37,338 nt of DNA, taken from positions 1 to 37,338 of the IMG/VR virus record IMGVR_UViG_3300005914_000029. One strand, 5' to 3'. Shown piece after piece: positions 16,157 to 24,259 of this stretch. The translations under genes and the position numbers were made by a program. The notes beneath the pieces are model-generated. The model did not search any database. It saw only the letters and a list, made by a program, of their open reading frames with translations, and was not told the origin of the DNA. Within the stretch, counting starts at the first letter, position 1. Every line of letters starts with the position of its first letter. Source of the DNA: a virus.

Positions 16157-16184
16157 AAAAAGCACTGTACAGTGCTTTTTTTTT
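16157..16184 (+). terminator. Bidirectional intrinsic terminator
   Basis: AAGCACT-GTAC-AGTGCTT is a perfect stem with a T9 run on the plus strand and a T5 run on the minus strand. It lies between convergent genes, ending the 15998 unit (+) and the GNAT unit (-). Confidence 0.92.
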
Positions 16185-16193
16185 GTCATAAAA

Positions 16194-16763
16194 TTAGTCA
16201 GGATTAGACCATTGTTTAGAAAGTTTTTCTTCCAGAAGATTAAGTTCTGTTCTGTTAAAAACGAACACCACTCTCATGTTCATGCCAGTCTCTCCGTCCT
16301 CCCAGCCTGAATCCCAACTGTGACCGATCGGATAAAAACCTGTATTTACATACGTATGGTGGCTGTCACGTTTTGGATAACTCCATGTTGCGATGGCACC
16401 TTCGTGTACTCCTTGTGCAATTGTTTTTGTTAACAACTTGGTGCCAAGTCCACAACCTCTATATTCTGGAAACACATACAGGCCACGTGATCTGTACAGT
16501 TTATCCATACACATATGACCCGAATTAACTCCGATTAAAGTGTCATCTTTAAACACGCCCCAGAATGTAGGAAGATACTCCATGTTTTTCAAGTCATATG
16601 CTGGAAAACTTTCCCATTGATGTGGATAGTGTTCTTGTGTTCTCCGTCCTAGGAACAGACACATGGCACTGGTTGATTCTATGACTGATTTTCTTTCTAT
16701 CCATAGATGATCCCTCCAGACTGGTAAAATTTCTTCCCATGTTATCTTTTTAATAATGTGCAT
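16194..16763 (-). CDS. GNAT-family N-acetyltransferase
   Basis: The 189-residue protein has the core GNAT pattern: strand FWGVFKDDTLIGVNSGH, strand GLYVFPEYRG and the acetyl-CoA loop RGCGLG (102-107), then helix TKLLTKTIAQG and the YVNTGFYPIG ending typical of motif B. Substrate unknown. Its ATG shares a base with the stop of the upstream oxygenase (TAATG), so the two are coupled. It ends ten bases before a bidirectional terminator. Confidence 0.87.
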   Translation of the reverse strand: MHIIKKITWEEILPVWRDHLWIERKSVIESTSAMCLFLGRRTQEHYPHQWESFPAYDLKNMEYLPTFWGVFKDDTLIGVNSGHMCMDKLYRSRGLYVFPEYRGCGLGTKLLTKTIAQGVHEGAIATWSYPKRDSHHTYVNTGFYPIGHSWDSGWEDGETGMNMRVVFVFNRTELNLLEEKLSKQWSNPD

Positions 16764-17548
16764 TACTTCTCCGGAAAGTCTATAGTATACATTGCTTTAT
16801 CAGGATGTCCTGGTAAATACAAATCATCTTTATGTGCCCAACGTATAGAGAATGCTAGACGTGGTTCTTTATCGGGGTCCATATTGGAATTAACACCATG
16901 ATAACATGCGTTACCGTTAATTGATATTGCTTCATTCTGCTTGGGCTTATAAACATAGCCACCCATCGTGTAAAACTCACCTCCATGGCCTTCTACATGA
17001 TCATGTAAATAAAAGGTTGTTGTTCTTGCTCTTGCATCTTGACTTGTGGGCGTGTTAAAATACTGAGGATTCATGTCACCGTGTACCTGCAGATATTCGG
17101 TATACTCCATGTAATTGATGTGCCACCTATACGGCACCCAACATTCAGGATCAGCTAAGAATGGTGATTCGTTGTTAAATGTTGTGAGTACATGAAAGAA
17201 CAACGGATGAATACTATTTTGCAAGGTAGCCCATGTCCATGCATGGATAGTATCAGATGTCTGGTACCACCAATCCCTTTCAAAGGTAAGATCGTATATA
17301 ACTTCTTGTTGTCTACCATTTTGTTTATGAGATACAATGTGCAAACGTCTATCATTGTGTGTGAAAGATGATCGGTGTGTCTTGTAGGTTAATTTGTTGT
17401 TTGTGGTTAGGTGCGAGATTATCGCATCCTTGATCTGTTGGTAGACTGTCGGAGGAAACACATCTGAATAAGTATAAAGACTCAATGGTTGTTGAGTCCC
17501 TATATAATGTTTATTTGGTTTGTTATCCAAGTAATGATCTACGTTCAC
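16763..17548 (-). CDS. 2-oxoglutarate/Fe(II)-dependent oxygenase
   Basis: The 261-residue protein has HGD (H156, D158) and the distal CYHGVN (H217), with R230 or R236 to bind 2-oxoglutarate. GGEFYTMGG (189-197) matches the family's central strand. The start is GTG, placed exactly five bases after TAATAAATA with no ribosome site, so its mRNA may be leaderless. It is coupled to a GNAT acetyltransferase. Together they may modify a protein or small molecule in two steps; the target is unknown. Confidence 0.85.
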   Translation of the reverse strand: MNVDHYLDNKPNKHYIGTQQPLSLYTYSDVFPPTVYQQIKDAIISHLTTNNKLTYKTHRSSFTHNDRRLHIVSHKQNGRQQEVIYDLTFERDWWYQTSDTIHAWTWATLQNSIHPLFFHVLTTFNNESPFLADPECWVPYRWHINYMEYTEYLQVHGDMNPQYFNTPTSQDARARTTTFYLHDHVEGHGGEFYTMGGYVYKPKQNEAISINGNACYHGVNSNMDPDKEPRLAFSIRWAHKDDLYLPGHPDKAMYTIDFPEK

Positions 17549-17553
17549 TACTC

Positions 17554-17562
17554 TATTTATTA
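17554..17562 (-). promoter_or_regulatory. Late promoter element giving a predicted leaderless mRNA
   Basis: Minus-strand TAATAAATA, then GAGTA, then GTG 17548. Same five-base geometry as at 14704, 19481, 21896, 21924 and 26472. Confidence 0.65.
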
Positions 17563-17581
17563 ACAGACTACCAACGTTCTT

Positions 17582-19363
17582 TTATTTTAAGAACCTGGCC
17601 CAATAAGCAAAGAAACTAATACTGTTGACATCTGATAGTGCTAATGTAACATCTGATTCCGATGTGTCACTATGATCTGCGTTGCTGTGGAAGTAAAAAA
17701 TAGTATTTGATGTTACTGTTACTCTACTAGTCGTAGCAATTCCCCTAAATTCAACCATTTCCAACCTAGTATCATTAGGTAACTCAACACCGGTTGCCAA
17801 CTCAATTGTAACTATACCAGTCTCGCTGTCAATAGATACATAGTCTTCGTATTCTTCTTTAATCACATCATCTATGAATGCGAGAGAATACACCGGCGTA
17901 TCATCGGGATACATCTCTTTCCACGTGGCTATGTCAATGTTCGAGTTTAAATCTATGACTAAGGGCTCTTCAGAACTAACACCTAGATATGATACCATGT
18001 CTGCATTTTTGTAAGACGCCATTGGGTCAGCAGTAAAAATGTATGCTAAATTGTTTTGATTAGCACTAAAGGTTGTGTCTTCGAATAGCAACGCATTTTT
18101 AGTTGATGTAGACATAACTATATTTTTCATTTCATTTGCTGTTACTAATGACTCGTTCATAGAACCAATCACAACGGCAACACCTGCTACAAGAGGAGCC
18201 GCAAACGATGTACCAGATGATATACCATATGCACTTGCACTACCAGTCGGATGAGCTATCATAACTTCATCACCAGGAGCAAATAAATCTAAATTTAAGC
18301 CAGGTGATGTAGCAAGGCCTGAATCACTTGGTGAAATGTTGTTATATCCAGCTGGGATATCGTACTTGTCAGTTGCACCAACAGTTAAACAACCACTGAT
18401 TCCAGCTGGAGTGACTAAATCAACGTCAATGCCATTGTTACCCGCCGCCGCGATGATAGTAACACCCGCATCTATTAATGCTTGGAACTTACGATCTAGG
18501 AATGCTGATCTTGAAACACCCCAAGAAACATTAAGAATACGTGTCTTTAACGGGTCTGCTACGATTGTTTGTTCGAGCAAATCAAGTGCTTCACCTAGCT
18601 GTGTCATAGTTGCAGTAACAGTAGCCGCATCAGGTGCTAATGTTACATTGTCTGATGCTTTACCTTGAATTTTAATTATTTTGAGTTTTACGTTATCTGC
18701 GATACCCAAGTTAGCGCCTACTGCCATTGATGCTACACCAGTACCGTGACCCATTTGATCATCCGCTACCCAAACACCTGGCATACACCAGAATGTTGAC
18801 ATTTCTAAATCTGCGCCTTGAAATTCGGCATGTTGTGAATCAACACCTGTATCCATAATATATAATTCAGGTTTTGAAAGGTAATTTGTATCATGCATTG
18901 CATACGATGTTGCCAATGGACGATAATGTGATGCTACTCGTATGCGGGCCCATTGTCCTTCTGAACTTGTTGGATCGATTGCAGAATCAGCAGAATCCAT
19001 CCCTGTCATGCTACTTACGCCCAAAAACGCTAATGGGGTATCAGAAACATCGATGCTTGTAACTGCTTTTGCTAAAACCAGGCCAGACTTAGATGTAACT
19101 CTAAAAAATCCGCTACCCAAATCTTCTTCGACAGTACAATCATCCAACACTTCGAGGTTGTACAGTGTGCTTTCAACGATGAACTCGTGTTCATCAGTAT
19201 CTAATTGTGTGTGCGTGATAACAGTAGGATCCTTGACTGCATCCTCTGCTAAATGCCAATCAATATCTAATGAATTGCTGACTGGTACGTCAGACAGTTT
19301 CCACTTATTTGCAAATGCTAATGCATCTGCATCACTGTCAAATGTAACTTTTAATTTACTCAT
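17582..19363 (-). CDS. Subtilisin-like (S8) serine protease
   Basis: The 593-residue protein carries the full catalytic set: D171 (MDTGVD), H206 (GHGTGVAS), the oxyanion N309 (AAAGNNG) and S386 (GTSFAAPLVAG). An N-terminal 110 residues may act as a propeptide-like domain; no signal peptide is present. After the catalytic domain (to about 430) comes a 160-residue beta-rich C-terminal region ending SFFAYWARFLK. It has its own late promoter (GATAAATA) with a normal leader and a GGAG ribosome site. The late timing and lack of an export signal suggest a virion-associated or assembly protease, or one released at lysis. Substrate unknown. Confidence 0.92.
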   Translation of the reverse strand: MSKLKVTFDSDADALAFANKWKLSDVPVSNSLDIDWHLAEDAVKDPTVITHTQLDTDEHEFIVESTLYNLEVLDDCTVEEDLGSGFFRVTSKSGLVLAKAVTSIDVSDTPLAFLGVSSMTGMDSADSAIDPTSSEGQWARIRVASHYRPLATSYAMHDTNYLSKPELYIMDTGVDSQHAEFQGADLEMSTFWCMPGVWVADDQMGHGTGVASMAVGANLGIADNVKLKIIKIQGKASDNVTLAPDAATVTATMTQLGEALDLLEQTIVADPLKTRILNVSWGVSRSAFLDRKFQALIDAGVTIIAAAGNNGIDVDLVTPAGISGCLTVGATDKYDIPAGYNNISPSDSGLATSPGLNLDLFAPGDEVMIAHPTGSASAYGISSGTSFAAPLVAGVAVVIGSMNESLVTANEMKNIVMSTSTKNALLFEDTTFSANQNNLAYIFTADPMASYKNADMVSYLGVSSEEPLVIDLNSNIDIATWKEMYPDDTPVYSLAFIDDVIKEEYEDYVSIDSETGIVTIELATGVELPNDTRLEMVEFRGIATTSRVTVTSNTIFYFHSNADHSDTSESDVTLALSDVNSISFFAYWARFLK

Positions 19364-19401
19364 GTGTTAGGGCTCCAAAATTTGTTATGCTTAACTTTAT
19401 G

Positions 19402-19409
19402 TATTTATC
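19402..19409 (-). promoter_or_regulatory. T4-type late promoter for the protease
   Basis: Minus-strand GATAAATA, leaving a leader of about 30 bases with GGAG before ATG 19363. It contrasts with the leaderless-type promoters of neighbouring units. Confidence 0.6.
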
Positions 19410-19468
19410 ACTATTTGCTGGGAATAAAGAATAACTGTAAAAGAATTGTACAACAGTATTTATTGTTA

Positions 19469-19475
19469 CTAAATA
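19469..19475 (+). promoter_or_regulatory. Late promoter element giving a predicted leaderless mRNA
   Basis: CTAAATA, then TTAGC, then ATG 19481. No Shine-Dalgarno is present. Confidence 0.65.
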
Positions 19476-19480
19476 TTAGC

Positions 19481-20296
19481 ATGTCCTTTAAAGTACACCT
19501 AATACATGATCTTTATTATGGTTTTAACGAACCAACAGAACCTGCAGACTTAGCATTACCCGACGTTGATTTAGTAATCTTCAACGGCAACTTGGCACAT
19601 CACGGCAAACGAAGTATATATTATGCATATCAATTGTGTGCCATGTACCCTGACATTCAATTTGTTTATAACGATGGATATAAAGAACGTTACCAGACAG
19701 TCGTAGACAAATGGAAAGATGAATATGAAAATTCAATGACCATACGTAGCTCACATGGGGATTGGCCAAAAAACTTGCATTGGCGAGACCCTAGGACAGA
19801 TGAAGGACTGAATATATTATTGCGGACGGGTCAAACTGTTTCTGTCTGGACATGTTTTGGTTTTCCGAATATTAAATCATACGATGGTGACTGGGAAGAC
19901 ACCTGGTTTTATTGCAATATCGGACTAGAGGCAACTCCCGTGCATAAATTAGAGTCTGATATTTATCCTGGCACCGATTTAAAACTATTTGGTGATTTGA
20001 CTACCTGGGCATCGCCTGAATGGGTGCATCAGAGATTTATTGAACAAGAAAACAAGATTAGAAACTGGGAAACTGGGTTAGAACATTACGGTATACTCGT
20101 AACACATTTAAATCCGTATAAAGATGATAGACTGAATGGCATAAAATACAGTGGATATAACATTCATTTAGCTAATCGTCTATGGGCCACGACTCAACTA
20201 GACCAGAATGTTAATTATGTAGGTGCTATGTTACGTTCGAATCCAGGAAGAGGATCAATCGCTAGAGGGAAAGTGCTTGAAGTAGATATTGTCTAG
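19481..20296 (+). CDS. Divergent calcineurin-like phosphoesterase-like protein
   Basis: Starting at ATG 19481 (MSFKVHLIHDLYYGF) the protein has 271 residues. DVDLVIFNGNLAHHGKR resembles the GD/GN metal motif, VYNDGYKER sits where GNHD is expected, and GILVTHLNPYKDD resembles the later His motif. The usual DxH and GHxH are not clean, so catalysis is uncertain. A longer reading from 19364 crosses the promoter and is rejected. The start lies five bases after CTAAATA without a ribosome site. Its last 42 bases overlap the convergent PP-loop gene. It could also be an unrelated fold. Confidence 0.6.
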   Translation: MSFKVHLIHDLYYGFNEPTEPADLALPDVDLVIFNGNLAHHGKRSIYYAYQLCAMYPDIQFVYNDGYKERYQTVVDKWKDEYENSMTIRSSHGDWPKNLHWRDPRTDEGLNILLRTGQTVSVWTCFGFPNIKSYDGDWEDTWFYCNIGLEATPVHKLESDIYPGTDLKLFGDLTTWASPEWVHQRFIEQENKIRNWETGLEHYGILVTHLNPYKDDRLNGIKYSGYNIHLANRLWATTQLDQNVNYVGAMLRSNPGRGSIARGKVLEVDIV

Positions 20297-21274
20297 TGCG
20301 GTAAGTTGTTCGCTTGTCAAGCTTATCTTGTAAGTGTGTTGATCACTGTTATACTTGCCACCCTCCATTCTCGTCAGTGGATACCGAAATCGTTTCTCGA
20401 ATGCCCAACCATCACTAGCTTCTTCAGCAAAATGTTCTTTGACTAATTCAAACCCTGTATATTTTCGCGCTTGAGGGACAAGATCAAACCCTACTCGCCT
20501 GTAACCAATCAACTTAGCATCATACCTTTCTTTTTCTACCTCAAGTTGTACATCTATTTGAGTTAATTTTGTTGAATTTTGATCATACATGGTATTTTGA
20601 ATGTCTGGAGTAGATAATGATATTGCCCATGCTAATTCGGGTGAATAACTCAAAAAACTACCACAAACTGCGATTTCAAATTTGTCTGCGATCTTAGTCC
20701 AGTGAAATGCCACCTTTCCAATATTTTTACCGTATGTGCCTACGTTTCTATCAGGGGCAACTCCACCGAAACAGACACCAGTGTACCCCAACTGAGTTAA
20801 TATTTCAATAAATCTATAATGAGTGTTAAAATGAGGACTTACGCCTCCGTATTTCTCAGTCATAGATGCATTGTCTCTGGTCAAGAACTGAACAATATCA
20901 AACTCGATTTCTCTATACGGAATATCAAATTTTTGACAGTATTGTTTAGCATGTTCACAGTCTTGTTTGTTTAATCCATCCTTGAAGGTAAATATAATGA
21001 CATGTGCTTCTAAATCCGCTTCTGCGAAACAATGTAACATTGCTTGACTATCGATACCACCACTAAAACATAATGCAGGGAAAGGTCCCAATTCAGCATG
21101 ACATCTTCTAGCGGCATCCGTGCGCCATTTAGCTAACTTGGTGTCATTAAATGTCACCATCTCCGAGAACCATTCAGGAGTTAGATTTAACTTGTGATTT
21201 TGTCCATTACTGGCTGACAGTCCAGTGGTATCTAACCAGTTCTCATAAAATGAGTTTGCTTTAGATTGCAACAA
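20255..21274 (-). CDS. PP-loop ATP pyrophosphatase (asparagine-synthetase/QueC-like fold)
   Basis: The 339-residue protein has the PP-loop signature SGGIDS (71-76) in ALCFSGGIDSQAMLHCF, then a strand VIIFTFKDG, as in N-type ATP pyrophosphatases that adenylate a carbonyl or carboxylate before amination or thiolation. No glutaminase domain is attached. The likely start is TTG at 21274 (or 21271), with AAAGGATGG upstream inside the preceding gene; the first ATG lies only at residue 39. It overlaps the upstream hydroxylase-like gene by 14 bases and the convergent gene by 42. Substrate unknown. Confidence 0.8.
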   Translation of the reverse strand: MLQSKANSFYENWLDTTGLSASNGQNHKLNLTPEWFSEMVTFNDTKLAKWRTDAARRCHAELGPFPALCFSGGIDSQAMLHCFAEADLEAHVIIFTFKDGLNKQDCEHAKQYCQKFDIPYREIEFDIVQFLTRDNASMTEKYGGVSPHFNTHYRFIEILTQLGYTGVCFGGVAPDRNVGTYGKNIGKVAFHWTKIADKFEIAVCGSFLSYSPELAWAISLSTPDIQNTMYDQNSTKLTQIDVQLEVEKERYDAKLIGYRRVGFDLVPQARKYTGFELVKEHFAEEASDGWAFEKRFRYPLTRMEGGKYNSDQHTYKISLTSEQLTALDNIYFKHFPSSD

Positions 21275-21896
21275 TTTTCTTTACCATCCTTTTTAATATA
21301 TGTTCATCAGTGTTTATGTTTAACACAAGCATCAAGCAGTTATCAACAAAACTAAACAAACTATGCAGTCTACTGGTGTTGATAAAATACGTTGCACCTA
21401 ATTCTAATTTTAATACTTTGTCTTCGTGTATCCACTTCATATCATTGGGCCCAAAATTGTATATTGGCACAAGAATTCTAAATGTAGGCACTGCAACTAG
21501 TGCTCCGTTATCTCTGTGAGGCGGGAAATGTCCGCCTTGATCTAATCTGAGGAAATGTGTGCGGCCTAAATTAGGTTCCCAAAAGTTTAGAAACTGGTCC
21601 AGCTCTGGTAACAACGCACATACATTTGTGCGAGTTGCTATATCACCTTCCAAATAATCTTCCCCATACATTTTGGCCCATTCTCGTAAACTGTACAAAT
21701 CTGGCTCACCACTAAATCCACCATCTAAACTAGTGACACTTAATCCGTAACGATTGTTAGGTTTCTTGTGTGGCTGGTATTCTTTCCAGCCTGGATGGTT
21801 ATCACAGACATTTCTTATTCTGTTCAAATCCATTTTGGGGAAATCAAGTTCTACAATTTCTCCCCAATTAATAATAAAATCTGTTAGTGTGGCCAT
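21261..21896 (-). CDS. Aspartyl/asparaginyl beta-hydroxylase-like oxygenase
   Basis: Starting at ATG 21896 (MATLTDFI) it has 211 residues. FPPHRDN supplies H127 and D129, FRILVPI supplies R140, and LELGATYFINTSRLHSLF supplies the distal H178, the arrangement of the cupin-fold aspartyl hydroxylase family of 2-oxoglutarate oxygenases. The longer reading from 21929 would run through the divergent promoter and is rejected. The start is five bases after GCTAAATA with no ribosome site. It is coupled to the PP-loop gene, suggesting a joint pathway. Confidence 0.8.
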   Translation of the reverse strand: MATLTDFIINWGEIVELDFPKMDLNRIRNVCDNHPGWKEYQPHKKPNNRYGLSVTSLDGGFSGEPDLYSLREWAKMYGEDYLEGDIATRTNVCALLPELDQFLNFWEPNLGRTHFLRLDQGGHFPPHRDNGALVAVPTFRILVPIYNFGPNDMKWIHEDKVLKLELGATYFINTSRLHSLFSFVDNCLMLVLNINTDEHILKRMVKKIVAI

Positions 21897-21901
21897 ATGT
21901 A

Positions 21902-21909
21902 TATTTAGC
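21902..21909 (-). promoter_or_regulatory. Late promoter element (minus half of a divergent pair)
   Basis: Minus-strand GCTAAATA, then TACAT, then ATG 21896. It is two bases from the plus-strand element at 21912. Confidence 0.7.
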
Positions 21910-21911
21910 GA

Positions 21912-21918
21912 GTAAATA
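21912..21918 (+). promoter_or_regulatory. Late promoter element (plus half of a divergent pair)
   Basis: GTAAATA, then CAAGC, then ATG 21924. With the opposite element it forms the inverted repeat TATTTA-N5-TAAATA. Confidence 0.65.
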
Positions 21919-21923
21919 CAAGC

Positions 21924-22370
21924 ATGCAATTAAATTTTAAATTTCCCCGAACGAATGTCCTATGCGATGCAGAAGAAAACAAGTGTAAGATAGCAAAAAG
22001 TATTTGCGTTGCTTTAGGGGAGCTTATGCAACTGCCAGAGAAACTTACCATAGAGTTTGTAGAGATGCCCCCTCACACTTATGCAGATTCATCATTAGAT
22101 AACACAAGTTCAAATCTTATTCGTCTGAGTCTAGCCCTATCTGTTAACGAGTTGATGATACCGCTAGTGCATGAGCTAATACACGTTAATCAAATGTATG
22201 AGGGTAGACTGATGATTACGTATGCTGGTATATTTATATGGGATAAAGTACCTTATGAAATTGATCTAACAGAAATAGACTATAAAGAATACTTGATGTT
22301 ACCATGGGAACTAGATGTAGCACAAAAACAACCTGTATTGATGAAAGAGATTCTTAAATCTTACATGTAA
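21924..22370 (+). CDS. Small zinc metallopeptidase-like protein (HExxH)
   Basis: The 148-residue protein has HELIH at 83-87 (VHELIHVNQMYEG), and E129 in PWELDVA is a good third ligand for a gluzincin-type site. It lacks a signal peptide. The small size resembles minimal metallopeptidase domains of unknown substrate. It starts five bases after GTAAATA without a ribosome site, back to back with the hydroxylase gene. Its 3' end overlaps the convergent glycosyltransferase-like gene by 17 bases. Confidence 0.8.
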   Translation: MQLNFKFPRTNVLCDAEENKCKIAKSICVALGELMQLPEKLTIEFVEMPPHTYADSSLDNTSSNLIRLSLALSVNELMIPLVHELIHVNQMYEGRLMITYAGIFIWDKVPYEIDLTEIDYKEYLMLPWELDVAQKQPVLMKEILKSYM

Positions 22371-23229
22371 TTGAGTGCGTGTCTGTATAGTCTGAGACTG
22401 CAATACCATAATTTTCACATACTGCAATTTTAGTGTCTTTGTCTAGGTGAGGCCATTTCTTTGATTCCAGATCAATTGCTTCCCAATTATTTCTTTTATT
22501 CCAATCAAGTTCAAATGCATTCGGTCGCACCACAGTTGCAACCATCCAGTCTATTGTGCATATAGTAATGCCATAGCCTTCCGCTATTTCTCTGTACTCT
22601 ATTTGACTACCTGGTTGTTGGTTAGGTTCGTATATAAATTCATTGGGGCTATAACGTCTTGCCATTATTTCTAGTTCTTTACCACGAGACATGATGAGCC
22701 AATCTTTGATAGCAACATCTGGTTGTCCACCACGTGGATCGAATGGTGATTGGTTTTTGTGTATTTCTATTCCCAATACATATATAGAATCCTGTTCTGG
22801 TAATATACAAGACAGTTCTTTACCTGTATGTTTTCCGTACAATATTTTCTGACGTTGAGGCAAGACATCTGGTCTAGTATCAAAAAATGCATCGTATTTT
22901 TTGCCTAACCTTTTCTCTTGTATTTTTATATGCGGCATCAACAATGTTTGCATGAATGCAGGTCCAGTCCAGCCATTGTAAAATTGACCATCATCGCCAT
23001 CATCGCCCATACCGCCGTTGCTAAAGTTGTTTGGTGCCACTTGAAAATGAATTAAGTTTTTCCCTTCAAATGTTTCTTCTATCCCATTAGTATTGCTAGT
23101 GTCCCATGTAATAAAATAGTAGTCTACATTTTCTGCAATAGATTCGTAGAACTTAAACACTAGTGGATAAATAAAATGCCATGTGCGAACGTGGCCGCGT
23201 AGCACCACCGCTATGTGATTCCACTTCAT
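22354..23229 (-). CDS. Glycosyltransferase-like protein
   Basis: Starting at ATG 23229 (MKWNHIAVVLRGHVRTW) it has 291 residues. The N-terminal VVLRGHVRTW and VDYYFITWDT, and the central YDAFFDTRPDVL (a DxRPD-type motif), resemble a group of phage and bacterial surface-polysaccharide glycosyltransferase-like proteins. The start forms an ATGA overlap with the previous gene's TGA, which decides it over the upstream Met. It is the last gene of the seven-gene minus-strand operon. Acceptor and donor are unknown. Confidence 0.68.
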   Translation of the reverse strand: MKWNHIAVVLRGHVRTWHFIYPLVFKFYESIAENVDYYFITWDTSNTNGIEETFEGKNLIHFQVAPNNFSNGGMGDDGDDGQFYNGWTGPAFMQTLLMPHIKIQEKRLGKKYDAFFDTRPDVLPQRQKILYGKHTGKELSCILPEQDSIYVLGIEIHKNQSPFDPRGGQPDVAIKDWLIMSRGKELEIMARRYSPNEFIYEPNQQPGSQIEYREIAEGYGITICTIDWMVATVVRPNAFELDWNKRNNWEAIDLESKKWPHLDKDTKIAVCENYGIAVSDYTDTHSITCKI

Positions 23230-23426
23230 TTTTCTATATGATTCCAATCCGCAGAAAACAAACAGAAACGTTCAATACCGGCCGGGGTTTCGTATACAAA
23301 CTGCATGGCTAACATATGTACAATCTTACCTTCATTGACTTTATTAATCGCAGATTCTCTGTGTACAATATAGTCCCCTACTTCGGGTTTGTTTTTGCCT
23401 TTCTTTATTTTCTTTTTAGCTTTCAT
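23226..23426 (-). CDS. Small basic protein with SH3/KOW-like segment, 66 aa
   Basis: The start at ATG 23426 makes an ATGA overlap with the SGNH-like gene. The N-terminus is very Lys-rich (MKAKKKIKKGKNK), followed by VGDYIVHRESAIN and EGKIVHMLAMQFVYE, a KOW/SH3-like strand pattern. Function unknown; it may be an accessory or nucleic-acid-binding protein. It is coupled on both sides by ATGA overlaps. Confidence 0.7.
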   Translation of the reverse strand: MKAKKKIKKGKNKPEVGDYIVHRESAINKVNEGKIVHMLAMQFVYETPAGIERFCLFSADWNHIEK

Positions 23427-24259
23427 ATTAACTTTTTCTCTATGCAATGTTGATACAAGTAATCAGCCCAATGTTTATGTCCGTTAGCACTAGGATAAAA
23501 GATGATAAAAACTTCTTCGGCAGTTCCTTTAGATAACATATGTTGCCATGCGGTAGTATATCTTATGAATGCATCACTGTCAAGTGATTCCCATAATACT
23601 TTGTCGCCTGGTGTAATCTTATTGAAATTCTTTTCGTATTCTTCATCGTCCCAATCATAAATCATCTTTTCATGGTGATGATAAAATGCTTGGTGCATAA
23701 CATATTTGATCCCGTAGTTTTTTAATATCTTTTCTATCTGCCAAACTTGATTGATGTGCCTGTGAATAAACTCAGTCTCCGACCAGAACTTATCAAAGTA
23801 TAAACGAAAGAATTGATCTAATTCTTTGTCCTCGTGATCTTGATCCATACTCCAAGGACCAAATGCAATAAAATGATCATCGAATCCTGTCTCACTGTGT
23901 CTCCAAGGTTTTTTTGAATAGAACTCTCTGCGTTCAGGACTCGTCCAACCAATCGAGATGAATAAATCAGAAGTATCTCTGTCAGTTAGGTATCCTTCGG
24001 TAGATAGCCACTCCATCAATTTTCTTATTATAGCATCATTCGATAATGATGGGTCACTTAAGTCTACTAATTCATCAGCATTTAATTTTTCTGCGAGTTG
24101 GTTGATGTATCTGTGTTTTAATCTATATTCCATGTTAATAGGTTTAAACTGTCTTTCGAATCCACCACCTGGTAAATTCATAATAGGTGATGGCTCTTCA
24201 ATCGGGTCTACTAACTCAGCACCCCAACACCAACTATCACCACAGCCTATTAATCTCAC
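23423..24259 (-). CDS. SGNH-hydrolase-like protein
   Basis: The 278-residue protein opens LIGCGDSWCWGAEL with the GDS block (G7, D8, S9). DPSLSNDAIIRKL fits the block with the oxyanion Asn, DLFISIGWTSPERREF fits the central strand, and PSANGHKHWADYL near the C-terminus gives the catalytic His (NGHKH). It may act on acyl groups of glycans. It is the fifth gene of the operon, linked by four-base overlaps on both sides. A second SGNH gene lies at 11918. Confidence 0.75.
   Translation of the reverse strand: MRLIGCGDSWCWGAELVDPIEEPSPIMNLPGGGFERQFKPINMEYRLKHRYINQLAEKLNADELVDLSDPSLSNDAIIRKLMEWLSTEGYLTDRDTSDLFISIGWTSPERREFYSKKPWRHSETGFDDHFIAFGPWSMDQDHEDKELDQFFRLYFDKFWSETEFIHRHINQVWQIEKILKNYGIKYVMHQAFYHHHEKMIYDWDDEEYEKNFNKITPGDKVLWESLDSDAFIRYTTAWQHMLSKGTAEEVFIIFYPSANGHKHWADYLYQHCIEKKLI

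Noticed and set aside
18336-18668. 110-residue plus-strand frame inside the protease
   Set aside because: Antisense to the catalytic domain with strong S8 motifs on the minus strand.
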